Source: Candidatus Anammoximicrobium sp. (GTDB taxonomy: Bacteria > Planctomycetota > Planctomycetia > Pirellulales > Pirellulaceae). Taken from it: a stretch of DNA of 64,000 nucleotides. This document shows positions 1 to 8,929 of this stretch, one piece after another. Positions within the stretch are counted from its first letter, which is position 1; every line of letters begins with the position of its first letter. Location: positions 1 through 64,000 of the forward strand of contig JAAYYU010000015.1 in the NCBI GenBank assembly GCA_012515235.1, given 5' to 3'. Position numbers and translations under genes: made by a program. The notes beneath the pieces are model-generated. The model was not told where the DNA came from and made no database searches. It saw nothing but the letters and a program-made list of their open reading frames with translations.

Positions 1-5
1 AAAAG

Positions 6-80
6 TCGGGGTGACTGGATTCGAACCAGCGACCTCTTGGTCCCGAACCAAGCGCTCTAGCCAGACTGAGCCACACCCCG
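6..80 (-). tRNA. tRNA-Pro (anticodon CGG)
   Basis: On the minus strand the sequence folds into a full cloverleaf: a 7-bp acceptor stem (CGGGGTG with CACCCCG), a D arm, an anticodon arm with stem CTTGG/CCAAG and loop TTCGGGA, and a T loop TTCGAAT. The anticodon CGG lies at 45-43, which decodes CCG proline codons. The first base pair C-G is typical of bacterial proline tRNAs. CCA is not encoded; the discriminator A is followed by CTTTT, which may begin a terminator just beyond the window edge. Confidence 0.96.
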
Positions 81-136
81 AATGCAGGCACGTCAAGGGG
101 ATCGATCGTGGTGGATGATCCTCGACGGCCTTACCT

Positions 137-166
137 AATCTAATCGCTTCTGCCGTCTCAACTCAA
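137..166 (-). promoter_or_regulatory. possible sigma70-type promoter of the tRNA
   Basis: On the minus strand TTGAGT (166-161) and TAGATT (142-137) are separated by 18 bases and lie about 57 bases upstream of the tRNA 5' end. This is a reasonable vegetative promoter, but the match is by eye and the region is otherwise featureless. The rest of 81-388 holds no gene that I can support. Confidence 0.35.
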
Positions 167-388
167 TGGGGCCGCGTTTTTTTTTGTGGTGCGACGCCAG
201 TTTTTGGACGGGACAGGCGTAATCTACACGGTTCGGGCGCCATCTGCAACCGAGGTTGGCTGGGTTTGGAGGCAGAGTGCGGAATCAGGAGGCCCAATCC
301 GCTATGATGATGAAGGCACCATGCCGAACGCCGCGAGGGTGCTCAGCGCTGGGCGAGCGCTGTCTGGGGCGAGAAGGAGCATCGACCG

Positions 389-1053
389 GTGTCCAATTTG
401 GTCTCAGCTTGCCGCAGTTCCTTGACGATCGCCTGGAGTCTGGTTGTGGCTACGGTGTCTGCCAGTGCTTCGGACGTGAAGCGGGACGAGTGGATCGTCT
501 TCTTTCCGATGGTTGCGCATCGGGTCGGAGATGGCGGCGAGTGGGGGGCTGTCGTCCACGGTTGGGTTTACGAACCGGCGGCGGACAGCTTCACGCGGAA
601 CGTCGCCATGTGGGGCGTCCGCAAAATGTTGGGGCTTCCAACGGACCGGCCTTCGACGGAGGTTTTCGAGCGGCGCGCGGGGGTTGTTTCTGGCGGACAA
701 CGAAAGGGGAAAACGGATCGCTGTCCGGGTCGGCGAGAAAACGTTTGAGTTGGAGCGGTCTTGCGACGACGGGCACTTCTTTGGCGCGTTGCGGCTGGAT
801 GTTCAGGCGGTCGCCCGATTGGAGACCGACGGGCGGATTCATTACTTGGCGATCACCGGGGCGGATGATCCGCGGCGTTTCGAGGGGGCCATTACGAATC
901 TACATTCGGGACGTGACAGGCCAAGCCGCCGATTCCCCACGATACAAGACGGCGTTTGCCCAGTTGCCCCGCGACAAGTGGCGGTTGTTTCGCGATCCGA
1001 CAGAGATTCGAGAGGCCCTGGCGTCGGCTCAGCACCGCGGGCATGTACGATGA
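389..1053 (+). pseudogene. broken App1-family (DUF2183) phosphatase-like gene
   Basis: Three reading frames carry successive pieces of one protein. The first (from the ATG at 389, to about 690) has a hydrophobic start and then VVHGWVYEP. The second (about 690-900) contains ADNERGKRIAVRVG and ALRLDVQAVARLETDGRIHY. The third (about 905-1053) contains YKTAFAQLPRDKWRLFRDP and stops at 1053. This order matches App1/DUF2183 proteins, which are phosphatidate-phosphatase-like hydrolases, but the DxDxT catalytic stretch expected between pieces two and three is missing. At least two frame changes plus an internal deletion make it a pseudogene. The family call is from remembered motif patterns, not a search. 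Confidence 0.6.
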
Positions 1054-1103
1054 ACCGGTCGGCGTCCTGATCGCCCGCCGCCTTTGATTTGGAGGTATGC
1101 GTC

Positions 1104-1829
1104 TTGGAAGATTCACCAAGCCCGATCAAGGAATGTCCGGCACCCCACAAGACGGTGTTGCGGATCGCCTGGGTCATTATCGGTGCCGGCGTCTTGGTGG
1201 CCATGTCGGCGGCGATCAGCGGCGGCATCAACCCGAACGCGAATGTGCTGCCCATCCGCAATCTCGCCGCAGCGATCATGCTGGTGGGACTGATCGCCGT
1301 GCTGGCCGCTCATCGCGCCGCGTGGATGCAGACGCTGTGGGAAAAGCCGGGACCCGCGTCGCCCGTGAGCCATCCGCGCCGGAACCATAACCTGACGCTG
1401 GGGCTGGTGGTTTTCCTCACCGTCCTGCTGGGCGGCGGTTTCTTGGTCACCGGTCTGGCGGCCTTGAGCGCAGGTGCCGTGTCCGGCTTTGCGATTCTGG
1501 CTTTGCGGACGATGCTGCCGGTGGTCATCGTGTCGCTGCTCGTCTACGGTCGAGGCTACTTGAGGACCTTCTGCATCGGGGCGATCATCCCGGCGGGACT
1601 TCAGGCCCTGAGTTCGTTCAGTCTGCTGATGCTGGTCCTGCAGCCGTCCGTGTGGCGGCAAGCGGGTTGGTCCACCCGGCAGGGCGATCTCGTTTCGCTT
1701 ATTTTTTCGGGCCTGCTGACCGTGGCTGCCGGGATCGTTGCCGTGATCGTGCGGTTTTTGATCGAGCACCTGCAGGGCTCGGACGCGCGCCGGCCAGTCG
1801 CGCCGGTGGACGGCGAGGTGCGTGCCTGA
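1104..1829 (+). CDS. six-TM membrane protein of unknown function
   Basis: This 241-residue protein has about six hydrophobic segments, roughly at residues 18-40, 50-68, 98-122, 127-148, 155-180 and 198-220, with short polar loops and a charged C-terminus. I do not recognise a family. A GGAGG at 1091-1095 is well spaced for the TTG at 1104, so I prefer that start over the TTG at 1089, which the ribosome site overlaps. The next gene on the same strand begins 248 bases later and is also a membrane protein, so the two may be related in function, but they do not look tightly coupled. Confidence 0.6.
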   Translation: MEDSPSPIKECPAPHKTVLRIAWVIIGAGVLVAMSAAISGGINPNANVLPIRNLAAAIMLVGLIAVLAAHRAAWMQTLWEKPGPASPVSHPRRNHNLTLGLVVFLTVLLGGGFLVTGLAALSAGAVSGFAILALRTMLPVVIVSLLVYGRGYLRTFCIGAIIPAGLQALSSFSLLMLVLQPSVWRQAGWSTRQGDLVSLIFSGLLTVAAGIVAVIVRFLIEHLQGSDARRPVAPVDGEVRA

Positions 1830-2077
1830 GCACCGAATCAGCCATCAGGGGCATCCAGCGGCGCAGCGGCCGGACGGCAGAGGCCTCATCGCCAGCGGGC
1901 TCCCTGTATTTCCTCACGCCGCCCGCGGTGCCTTTCGGCCCGTTGGTCGTCGCCGGTTTTGCCGGCTTGCACCACGGATGCTTGCGGAGTGCGTCGACAC
2001 GCCGATAATGGTGAGTGGAGTGTGCCGTGCATGTCGGCCGGCCACGGTCAAGCTTCGCTGGCGTGAAGGAGCGTTTA

Positions 2078-2842
2078 ATGGCGGACGAAAAGACGACGGA
2101 CAGAACGGAACCCGCGGCGGTTGAACGGGCCGAACCCGCCCTTCGGCCGGAGCCGAAACCGAACGCCCCCGACAGAATCCTGTTGGTGCCGTATCCCAAG
2201 ATCGTGTTTCTGTACCCCACGTTCGTAACGGCGTTGGTGGTGGCGGTCTGTTTGAGCTTCGTCGCCGAACCGCTGGACCGGGACAACACGTTCGTTGCAG
2301 CGCTTTCGATCGTGTTCCAGTTCGTGCTCGCGGTGAACCTCGTGATTCTGGCGTTCGACTTTCCCCGCACGACCTCGTTGACATTGTTTTTCTTCGTTGC
2401 CGCCGTCGTCATGGGCCTGGTGTTGCTGTTTACTTTCCAGCCCAATCTCCTGCCGACCGTGACCGGCTTCCTGAAACGCTTCCGCCCGCTGGCGAATCCC
2501 ACGTTCTATTGGAGCTTGGCGGCGATCATTGGGGGGATCTACCTGGTGGTGTTCGCCTCCGTGCGGTTCGACTATTGGGAAGTCCGCTCGAACGAATTGC
2601 TACATCACCACGGCATCCTGTCGAACATCGAGCGGTTTCCCGCCCCTCATCTGCGGATCGACAAGGAGATTACCGATGTTTTCGAGTTTCTTTTGCTGCG
2701 ATCCGGGCGGTTGATTCTGCAACCCAGCGAGGAGCGGCGGACGATCATCCTGGACAACGTCCCCATGATCGACAAGAAAGAAGATGCGATCACACGGATG
2801 CTGGGCTCGCTCCAGGTGCGGGTCCGCAACGAGCCGAGCTAG
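2078..2842 (+). CDS. membrane protein with bacterial PH-like domain
   Basis: The 254-residue protein starts at an ATG preceded by GAAGGAG. The N-terminal 40 residues are charged and proline-rich. Four hydrophobic segments follow (about 53-72, 80-97, 104-122 and 146-165). The C-terminal 90 residues begin with FDYWEVRSNELLHHHG and run through ILSNIERFPAPHLRIDKEI, the pattern of bacterial PH-like (YdbS/YdbT-type) membrane-associated domains: a basic surface strand followed by a read-out of format. The role of these domains is poorly defined and is often linked to envelope stress. No enzymatic motif is seen. Confidence 0.7.
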   Translation: MADEKTTDRTEPAAVERAEPALRPEPKPNAPDRILLVPYPKIVFLYPTFVTALVVAVCLSFVAEPLDRDNTFVAALSIVFQFVLAVNLVILAFDFPRTTSLTLFFFVAAVVMGLVLLFTFQPNLLPTVTGFLKRFRPLANPTFYWSLAAIIGGIYLVVFASVRFDYWEVRSNELLHHHGILSNIERFPAPHLRIDKEITDVFEFLLLRSGRLILQPSEERRTIILDNVPMIDKKEDAITRMLGSLQVRVRNEPS

Positions 2843-3034
2843 TTTGACGAGGGAGGGGGGCCCTAGCCGGCGGTCGCGGGGTGTCGTCCATTCTGCAAAA
2901 GTGGCCTGCTCGCGAGGCTCTCTGAGCCCCGCGAGTTGCCGAAGGATCGGCTTGAGAACCGCGCGAAACCTGTCGGAGTTGGAAGGCGCGAAATGCGGAA
3001 CCACGGGCCTTCCGAGCGACTGGAACAACGCCGT

Positions 3035-3475
3035 TCAACCGCCCGGTTTCTGTGGGATATCGAACACAAAATCGTTCGCCTCGGCCGCTTTGACTTCGAC
3101 GGTCGTGTTGAATTCCAGAGGCGGCGTGGGCGGAGGCGGCGTGGGCGAACCACCTTCCGGCGGCGGCGGCTCGGTCGCCGGCTTCAGAATGCACACCAAA
3201 TGCTTGCCCGGAATTGCGCCGGGACGGCGGTCGGTGGGCGTTTGCAGCTCGAACCGGCCGTCGGCCCCCGTCGTAGCTCCCGAAGCGACGCCTTTTTCGG
3301 GCTGAAACATCACGATGGCTCCGGCGACCGGCTGGCCGGCGTGAGTCACTTTGCCGGTGACGGGCGCCAAGGCGGGTTTGCCGCCGCAGCCGGCAGCGGC
3401 CGTAGTCAACGCGGCCAACGCCGCGAAGCTGAAAGCAACCCGGTTCGATTTTGAGAGCGCACCTACGTATCGCAT
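3035..3475 (-). CDS. small planctomycete lipoprotein with carboxypeptidase-regulatory-like fold
   Basis: The 146-residue protein has a basic start, a hydrophobic stretch and a lipobox ending at Cys30 (TTAAAGC), so it is probably lipid-anchored. The mature part begins with APVTGKVTHAGQPVAGAIV, the first strands of the transthyretin/carboxypeptidase-regulatory-like fold common in planctomycete lipoproteins. A proline/glycine-rich insert (PPPPEGGSPTPPPPTPP) follows. A GGAGGACC site lies upstream of the ATG. It sits 26 bases downstream of a DUF1559 gene on the same strand, a pairing repeated at 32.7-34.1 kb, so the two are probably one operon. Confidence 0.85.
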   Translation of the reverse strand: MRYVGALSKSNRVAFSFAALAALTTAAAGCGGKPALAPVTGKVTHAGQPVAGAIVMFQPEKGVASGATTGADGRFELQTPTDRRPGAIPGKHLVCILKPATEPPPPEGGSPTPPPPTPPLEFNTTVEVKAAEANDFVFDIPQKPGG

Positions 3476-3501
3476 GGTCCAGGTCCTCCAAGTTCAATTC
3501 G

Positions 3502-4530
3502 TCAAAACGGCCCGATCGGTTCACGGTCTGCCCGATCACACAGCCGGGTGGCGGTTCGCGCGTCAATCGTTTCTGAGACGAACCGCACCGAGCCGTCGGT
3601 AAGCGCCATCTGCGCTCCGCCGGGATGTTCCGAACGGATGATCGTATGCCGCTGGTATCCCGGGCAGTGGTTGGCTGCCGGGCCATTCCAGTTGATGGGA
3701 TAGGCTACGATCGTTACGTTGTGCCACCAATCGGAGTCGCCGCCGGGACCGCTTGACCACGCTCCACCGGCCCAGTTGCCGGCCCGGCAATCCGTCGTCA
3801 CGGCGGTAGTGGGGTCGACGTACGGGGAAGACTCCTCGGCGATGCAGACGGTGTTGCTCAGACCGTCGCTAATGTCGGCGAACCGGAGTGCGTTCCGCAA
3901 CACGTTTCCCCCGACGGACGCCAGCACCCCGTTGAATGTCGAGCGACCGCCGTAGTTTGCGACGGCGTTCGGCACGGGGACGCTGCTCATGTCGGCTTGG
4001 TTGTAGTACGTGCCTGCGATGCCAACGTAGTCGGGGATTTGGACTTCGATTTGGGCGGGCACGGAGGGGGTCAAGGCCCGCGTGTCCGAGCGGGGGCTTT
4101 CCAGCCGCGTCCGGGGCAGCGGGCTGGAGGGGCACCTTAACGTGCTCACCAGCAGTTGGGCCTTGAGCCACGCATTGCGATCCGCGGCGTCCTGGCCCGT
4201 CCAGTCCGTCTGGTTGAAATCGAACTGCTCGTAGACGGCCGTCTGTTCGATGTGCGGTAGAATCCTGACGAGCCACGAGGCGTTCCGATAGGGGAACGGC
4301 TTCTGCGCGAGCACGCCCGGCGGAATGCAGCTGTGGGTGTCGGCGTAGTTTTGCAGAGCCAGGGCAAGCTGCTTCAAGTTGTTGACGCATTGGCTCCGAC
4401 GAGCCGCCTCGCGTGCGGCCTGGATGGCCGGCAGCAACAGCGCCACCAAGATCCCGATGATCGCGATGACCACAAGGAGTTCCACCAGCGTGAATCCAGG
4501 GCGGCGGCATGAAGAATCCGAGCGCTTCAT
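3502..4530 (-). CDS. DUF1559 protein with type IV pilin-like N-terminus
   Basis: The 342-residue protein starts at an ATG preceded by GGAGGACC. Residues 12-35 carry the prepilin methylation motif GFTLVELLVVIAIIGILVA followed by a helix with AAREAARRSQC, as in the large DUF1559 family of planctomycetes. The C-terminal end has the family hallmarks HPGGAQMALTDGSVRFVSE. DUF1559 proteins are thought to be processed like pseudopilins and exposed outside the cytoplasm; their job is unknown. It is followed by a lipoprotein gene, probably cotranscribed. Length and motif order are normal for the family. Confidence 0.93.
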   Translation of the reverse strand: MKRSDSSCRRPGFTLVELLVVIAIIGILVALLLPAIQAAREAARRSQCVNNLKQLALALQNYADTHSCIPPGVLAQKPFPYRNASWLVRILPHIEQTAVYEQFDFNQTDWTGQDAADRNAWLKAQLLVSTLRCPSSPLPRTRLESPRSDTRALTPSVPAQIEVQIPDYVGIAGTYYNQADMSSVPVPNAVANYGGRSTFNGVLASVGGNVLRNALRFADISDGLSNTVCIAEESSPYVDPTTAVTTDCRAGNWAGGAWSSGPGGDSDWWHNVTIVAYPINWNGPAANHCPGYQRHTIIRSEHPGGAQMALTDGSVRFVSETIDARTATRLCDRADREPIGPF

Positions 4531-5140
4531 TGCAGGTCCTCCAAAATGAAATGAATACACAAAAACGTCCTCCGTCCAACGGCAACCATTTCTCACAACC
4601 AGCCAGACGCTGCAGAGCTGGCCCAGGAAGCAGTGACGGCACGTCGCGTCGTCTTGCCGCTTCCCCGAATGTTTCAGGCCGTTGCGGCTGGCGGCGATCA
4701 AAACTTGCCGTCGTCGCTGCGCACGCCAAATCGCAGTCGCCCGGCCGTCGGATGACTGTACAGGCAACTCTCATCTCAAGTTGCGTTTGGAGCAGTGTTT
4801 CAGGTAGGTTGGGGGTTGGTGATTGCAAGGCCGGCCCGGCGAGCCGTTCGCCACGATGCTGGCGGGCTTGATCGCCTAGGTCGAACGTGCCGCAAAACAA
4901 CGCGTTGTTATCCATCCAGGTCACCAACCGTTCGATCTCTTCCGGGGTGAGCGCGACGTGCTCGCAGCCCGCCAACGGGATCTTCACGAGCGAGCTGCCG
5001 CGAGCGCCGAAGCGGTCGGTGGGGCTGGCCTGTTCGCTGTTGCCAGGGATGTTTGCTTCCGGGAAGTAAGGAACGCGCGGCCCCGATGCGTTGTACGAGG
5101 CCGTCTGGCAACGGTGGTCAAAACAACTTCCCGGATTTCG

Positions 5141-5169
5141 GCCACCACGCTGCTTGTTAGCGTGGTGGC
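5141..5169. repeat. REP-like palindrome, copy 1
   Basis: Perfect 11-bp inverted repeat GCCACCACGCT / AGCGTGGTGGC with a 7-base loop. It lies inside the decayed cytochrome gene. The same CCACGCT...AGCGTGG core recurs 70 bases away, which suggests a dispersed repetitive extragenic palindrome and not a chance hairpin. Confidence 0.7.
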
Positions 5170-5212
5170 GAAGGAAACGATTTCGTGGATATCTCTGGTC
5201 TTGAACAACGCC

Positions 5213-5233
5213 CCACGCTGGCGAGCAGCGTGG
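5213..5233. repeat. REP-like palindrome, copy 2
   Basis: CCACGCTG - GCGAG - CAGCGTGG, an 8-bp perfect stem with a 5-base loop, sharing its core with the palindrome at 5141-5169. The arms are followed by TGGCGCAGGG. Confidence 0.65.
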
Positions 5234-5500
5234 TGGCGCAGGGAAGACAACGCTCGCAAAGTCGTTGCAGACTCCATCCAGCGAATCGGCGAGTGTCTCG
5301 GCTGGCCGCCAGATCCCGCCGACACGGGGGAAGTCATTTCAGGCGCCGTTGCTATCGGCCCTGCGGCTTGAGGGTCAGGACAACTTTGCCCTCTGCCTTT
5401 GAAATATTGTGGCACGAGACGCATTGCTTGTCCAGCACCGGCTGGAGGAGGATTGGATTGCTGAACGGTCTGGAGCCGGCGGGGGCCGGACGGAATGACC

Positions 5501-6070
5501 GAGGAAGGACGGGTGACGCCCAGAGCGGGAAAGCCCCAAAAGCAAGCCGCGAATTCCGTGCACGTCAGGACTGAGCCCCCGCAAAATGGCCAACCCAGAT
5601 CGCCAACCGTCTCGTCAGCGGTCTTACCCGCACGCCCCGGAGCAAGCGGCGAACTCGGACGGCACTCGCCGAATCCAGTTCTGCGGCTCCGACAGATCAA
5701 AGCGTCAATCCATGCGGCCGTTCGATGCGTTTTCGCGGTGGCGTGGCGGCAAGCCCCAGACCGCCCATGTTTCCGAATAGTCATCCAGAATCCGGCCAGG
5801 CAACAACAGGCCGGCTGTGTCAAAGAAAGCCCATCTTGTGAAGATACGCTCAACATGACGGCCCCGCGGCGGCAGACAGAATCAGGTTCGTCTGGACAGG
5901 CTGATGATCGGAAGCTATTCTCCCGCCCCGTCGCGGCGGCAGACAGAAGAGTCGTGGCGTTGCTGGCGTTTCCGTGCCTGGGCGTTGCCCACGGGGCGGA
6001 ACGATCGTGGCCGCCGCAACCGCAAGCGGTGACAGAGAATCCCGACGTTTGGAGAATTGGAGGACAAGTC
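5501..6070. other. no supportable gene
   Basis: Between the cytochrome remnant and the small gene at 6071 both strands have open frames, but none has a plausible start site, a recognisable motif or the composition of a real protein. It may contain more of the decayed cytochrome gene upstream of its heme motif (minus strand). Confidence 0.5.
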
Positions 6071-6316
6071 ATGAACTTCAACCTGTTCTTATGGATTCGT
6101 GAAGGCGTCAAACAGTCGATCTTGCTGGGGGTCTCCGACGCGATTGAGGCCATCGGCACTCCAGAGAATTCGGAAGACATCAGCCCACGTTTGCTGGAAT
6201 TCATGAAGCGTGGCAGTCCCAGCCCGACCGACAAGTCGGGCGCGGCGGGCGGCCAGCGCAAACGGCTCGGCCGTTCACTCAAGGACTTGGAGACTCCTGC
6301 CGCAGCAGAAGTCTAG
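6071..6316 (+). CDS. small conserved-looking protein of unknown function
   Basis: An 81-residue protein starting MNFNLFLWIREGVKQSI, preceded by a strong TTGGAGGAC ribosome site. The N-terminal half reads like an amphipathic helix followed by an acidic segment (TPENSEDISPRLLEF), and the C-terminal half is a basic, disordered tail (QRKRLGRSLKDLE). I have the impression of similar small proteins in other planctomycetes, but cannot confirm it here. No catalytic motif or membrane segment is seen. Confidence 0.65.
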   Translation: MNFNLFLWIREGVKQSILLGVSDAIEAIGTPENSEDISPRLLEFMKRGSPSPTDKSGAAGGQRKRLGRSLKDLETPAAAEV

Positions 6317-6478
6317 CGACTCGACCACAAGCCGCCGGTTGCGGCCAAACAGGCCCGCGGTGTGCCGTACCGGCTGTGCGATAAATCCCAGATCCTGCCG
6401 CAGACGACGCGCTCGGCGGCGTGGTCGTGGCCAGTTGGCGTATGGTTTTGCGGGCGGTGTCGTTCTGTCCGAGATTCC

Positions 6479-6514
6479 GCAATTGGCTGCAGGGCCGCAA
6501 CTGGCTGCAGGGTT
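6479..6514. repeat. 18-bp imperfect tandem duplication
   Basis: GCAATTGGCTGCAGGGCC is followed directly by GCAACTGGCTGCAGGGTT, two units differing at three positions. It lies in the 251-base stretch between the small gene ending at 6316 and csrA, which holds no other feature I can support. Confidence 0.6.
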
Positions 6515-6567
6515 TGGAGGGCCCCGTTGCGGGAAATCGTCAGAAGCCACGGTCTTGGCACGCGCCG

Positions 6568-6786
6568 TCACGCGGATTGAACCAGCGGACGAGCCGCGGA
6601 CAAGTCCGCCGGCGAAATGGGGCTGGTTGGCTCGTCGGCCAGTTCCAACTCCCCCCTCCAAATCGACACGTCGCTGGGCGCTTCGATGCCCAGGCTGATC
6701 ATGTTGCGGCTGATTCGCAGCACTTTGATTTGAATTCGACCGTCCAGCACGATGGTCTCCGCTTTCTTTCTTCTTAGGACCAGCAT
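6568..6786 (-). CDS. csrA: carbon storage regulator CsrA
   Basis: The 72-residue protein starts MLVLRRKKAETIVL and continues with IQIKVLRISRNMISLGIEAP and WRGEL, the CsrA/RsmA signature. CsrA is a homodimeric RNA-binding protein that blocks or modulates translation by binding GGA motifs in mRNA leaders. The conserved arginine near residue 44 of classical CsrA is matched by the WRGEL segment (Arg45). A GGAGGG site precedes the ATG. The gene stands alone; no fliW or flagellar gene is adjacent. The last 20 residues are a proline- and serine-rich tail longer than in the E. coli protein. Confidence 0.93.
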   Translation of the reverse strand: MLVLRRKKAETIVLDGRIQIKVLRISRNMISLGIEAPSDVSIWRGELELADEPTSPISPADLSAARPLVQSA

Positions 6787-6939
6787 CGCTCAACCCTCCT
6801 TCGAGCGGGATTCAAGGGGATGTTCTCGAGATGTGGGGGTTATCGGGGACGCCGGTGACACGTCTGGTCACTGAAAAAACTGTAATTCTTGGGCACGCCG
6901 CCGATGATTTTGTGGCGGCCTCGCGGTAATCTGAGAAAC

Positions 6940-7188
6940 ATGCCCAGACTATGGCAATTCAGTTTGAAGTCCTTGTTCGCGGTGGTCGCGGTGTTGTCTG
7001 TGCCTTGCTGGATGCTGACTTATCGCGACGCGTCAGTCCGATTCTGGGCAGTGGTGCTGCTGGGTCCGATTTTGGGCGGTTGCACCGGTTATTTGGCGGC
7101 CAGTTGGGCTGGCGTGTGGCACGGCGTGGCCATCGGCACGCTGCTGACGATGATGGCCGCCCTTGCCTGGATCACGTTGCTTCACTAG
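6940..7188 (+). CDS. small membrane protein
   Basis: An 82-residue protein starting MPRLWQFSLKSLFAVVAVL. The start resembles a family of planctomycete inner-membrane proteins with a QFSLKSLF N-terminus before the first membrane span. About three hydrophobic segments are present (8-25, 33-55, 60-80) with glycine-rich turns (GPILGG). The ribosome site before the ATG at 6940 is weak; an upstream in-frame TTG at 6889 is possible but would place charged residues before the first span. Function unknown. Confidence 0.6.
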   Translation: MPRLWQFSLKSLFAVVAVLSVPCWMLTYRDASVRFWAVVLLGPILGGCTGYLAASWAGVWHGVAIGTLLTMMAALAWITLLH

Positions 7189-7432
7189 CGGCCGGTTGAA
7201 ACAGAGGGACGGCACTTCGCGGTGGTCGTCTTTTCTTGGGTTTTCCGGTGCAGTTCGGAGCCAGGTTTTTTTCAACCCGCCGCCAAGCTGATGGTTTGGT
7301 GACGGGAGGCGTCGTTTTTTTTCGTAATCTGAGGCCGTTCCGCCTGAATCGGTTGTGAGCGGCGTAAGCTTGATTATCGTAACGAGATGGGCCCCTGAAG
7401 ACAGACCTTTCCTGAACCTGCGAGCGTGCAAC

Positions 7433-8926
7433 ATGCTGGAACTAATCGACCTCGACAAACGGCTGCCGAAAAAGGTCTATGAGGATGTCTTCCCAAAGTT
7501 GGAGGTCCGCCTAGGGGAATGCCAGCGGGCGGCGAAGGGGGCCGGCGTGCCGGTGATCGTTGTGTTTGAAGGTTGGGACGCGGCCGGCAAGGGCACGGTC
7601 ATCAACCGCCTGACGCAGGCGCTGGACCCGCGTGGTTTCGCCGTGCATGCGATCAAGCCGCCGAACGAAACCGAACGTTTCTATCCCTGGCTGTGGCGAT
7701 TCTGGAACAAAGTGCCTGCGGCGGGGCAGATCGGCATCTTCGATCGCTCGTGGTACATGCGCGTGCTGGAGGAGCGAGTGGAACAGGATGCCTCGCCGAC
7801 CGAGCTTCGCGAAGCCTACGAAGACATCTTGCAGTTCGAGCGGCAGTTGGCCGATTCCGGCGCGGTGATCGTCAAGTTCTGGCTGCACATCAGCCGCAAG
7901 GAGCAGCGGCGGCGTCAGAAGAGGCTGCTGAAGGATCCCGCTACGGCGTGGACCGTCGGCAAAGCCGAGCGGCGGCAGAACCGCAAGTACGACGCCTGGC
8001 TGGCGGCGGTCGAGATGATGCTGGAACGGACGCTCACCGCCCGCGCTCCGTGGACGGTCGTCGAGGCGACTCACGACCGTTACACGCGCACCAAGGTCTT
8101 CGAGACGATGATCAATGCGATCGAAGAGGAACTCGATCATCGGCGGCGGCATCCGCCCAGTGTGCCGCAGCCGATGCCCAAGCCCGAGCTGTCTCCGACC
8201 CAGGAGCATTCTATTTTGGATCGAGTGGATTTGAGCTTGTCGCTGGACCGCAAGGAATACGAAAAACAACTGGATCACTTCCAGGCCAGGCTTCGGCAGT
8301 TGGAACACGAACTGTACTCGGCCCGGATTCCCGCCGCGATCGTCTATTGCGGCTGGGACGCGGCCGGCAAGGGCGGCAACATCCGCCGGCTGACGAGCGG
8401 CTTGGATCCGCGTGGCTATCAAGTCGTTCCCATTTCCGCGCCGACGGCGGAGGAGAAGGCCCGCCATTACCTGTGGCGTTTTTGGAGACAACTGCCCAAG
8501 GCCGGCCATATCACGATCTTTGACCGCAGTTGGTACGGCCGCGTGATGGTGGAACGCGTCGAGGGGTTCTGCACTGAGGACGAATGGAAGCGGGCCTATC
8601 GCGAGATCAATGAATTTGAACGGGAATTGACCGAGTACGGCACGGTGCTGGTGAAATTCTGGCTGCACATCGATGCCGACGAGCAACTCCGCCGCTTCCG
8701 GAGTCGCGAGCAAACGGAGTACAAGCGGTGGAAGATCACCGATGAGGATTGGCGAAACCGCAAAAAATGGAATCACTACAAAGTGGCCGTGACGGATATG
8801 CTCCGTCGCACCAGCACCACGAATGCCCCCTGGACGATCCTCGAAGCAAATGACAAGCTATACGCCAGGATCAAGGCGTTGAAAACCGTAGCCGCAGCGC
8901 TCGAAGCCGGCTTGGCCAGGAGGTAG
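7433..8926 (+). CDS. pap: polyphosphate:AMP phosphotransferase (two-domain PPK2)
   Basis: The 497-residue protein has two PPK2 domains in tandem. Each carries a Walker A-like GWDAAGKG (47-54 and 307-314) and a DRSWY Walker B/lid segment (104-108 and 364-368). Tandem PPK2 proteins of this length belong to class II, which transfer phosphate from polyphosphate to AMP to give ADP. In the family usually only the C-terminal domain is active, and here the C-terminal copy has the more canonical GGNIRRLTSGLDPRGY. The enzyme is cytosolic. The start at 7433 gives a normal family length; the upstream extension to 7355 has no homology-like sequence. The next gene starts three bases after the stop. Confidence 0.92.
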   Translation: MLELIDLDKRLPKKVYEDVFPKLEVRLGECQRAAKGAGVPVIVVFEGWDAAGKGTVINRLTQALDPRGFAVHAIKPPNETERFYPWLWRFWNKVPAAGQIGIFDRSWYMRVLEERVEQDASPTELREAYEDILQFERQLADSGAVIVKFWLHISRKEQRRRQKRLLKDPATAWTVGKAERRQNRKYDAWLAAVEMMLERTLTARAPWTVVEATHDRYTRTKVFETMINAIEEELDHRRRHPPSVPQPMPKPELSPTQEHSILDRVDLSLSLDRKEYEKQLDHFQARLRQLEHELYSARIPAAIVYCGWDAAGKGGNIRRLTSGLDPRGYQVVPISAPTAEEKARHYLWRFWRQLPKAGHITIFDRSWYGRVMVERVEGFCTEDEWKRAYREINEFERELTEYGTVLVKFWLHIDADEQLRRFRSREQTEYKRWKITDEDWRNRKKWNHYKVAVTDMLRRTSTTNAPWTILEANDKLYARIKALKTVAAALEAGLARR

Positions 8927-8929
8927 CAC

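Larger units (their letters stand above)
4825..5500 (-). pseudogene. remnant of a c-type cytochrome / HzsA-related planctomycete protein
   Basis: Two fragments on the minus strand look like parts of one large protein. The upstream one contains PILLQPVLDKQCVSCH, with the CxxCH heme-binding motif at 5423-5409, and hits a stop after LKPQGR near 5350. The downstream one (about 5095-4830) contains SYNASGPRVPYFPE and then LTPEEIERLVTWMDNNALF and RGERLAGPAL, the usual C-terminal pattern of planctomycete cytochrome-domain proteins annotated as HzsA-related. The stretch between them (5100-5350) holds palindromic repeats and no matching frame. It looks like a gene broken by deletion and repeat insertion. 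The family name is inference from motif style. Confidence 0.6.

Noticed and set aside
256..1053. 265-codon frame over the App1 region as an intact gene
   Set aside because: Only its last 50 codons read as protein; the other parts of the gene lie in two other frames.
4984..6282. 432-codon minus-strand frame as one gene
   Set aside because: No start site or coherent domain; parts of the cytochrome remnant lie in different frames, and the small plus-strand gene at 6071 has a strong ribosome site.
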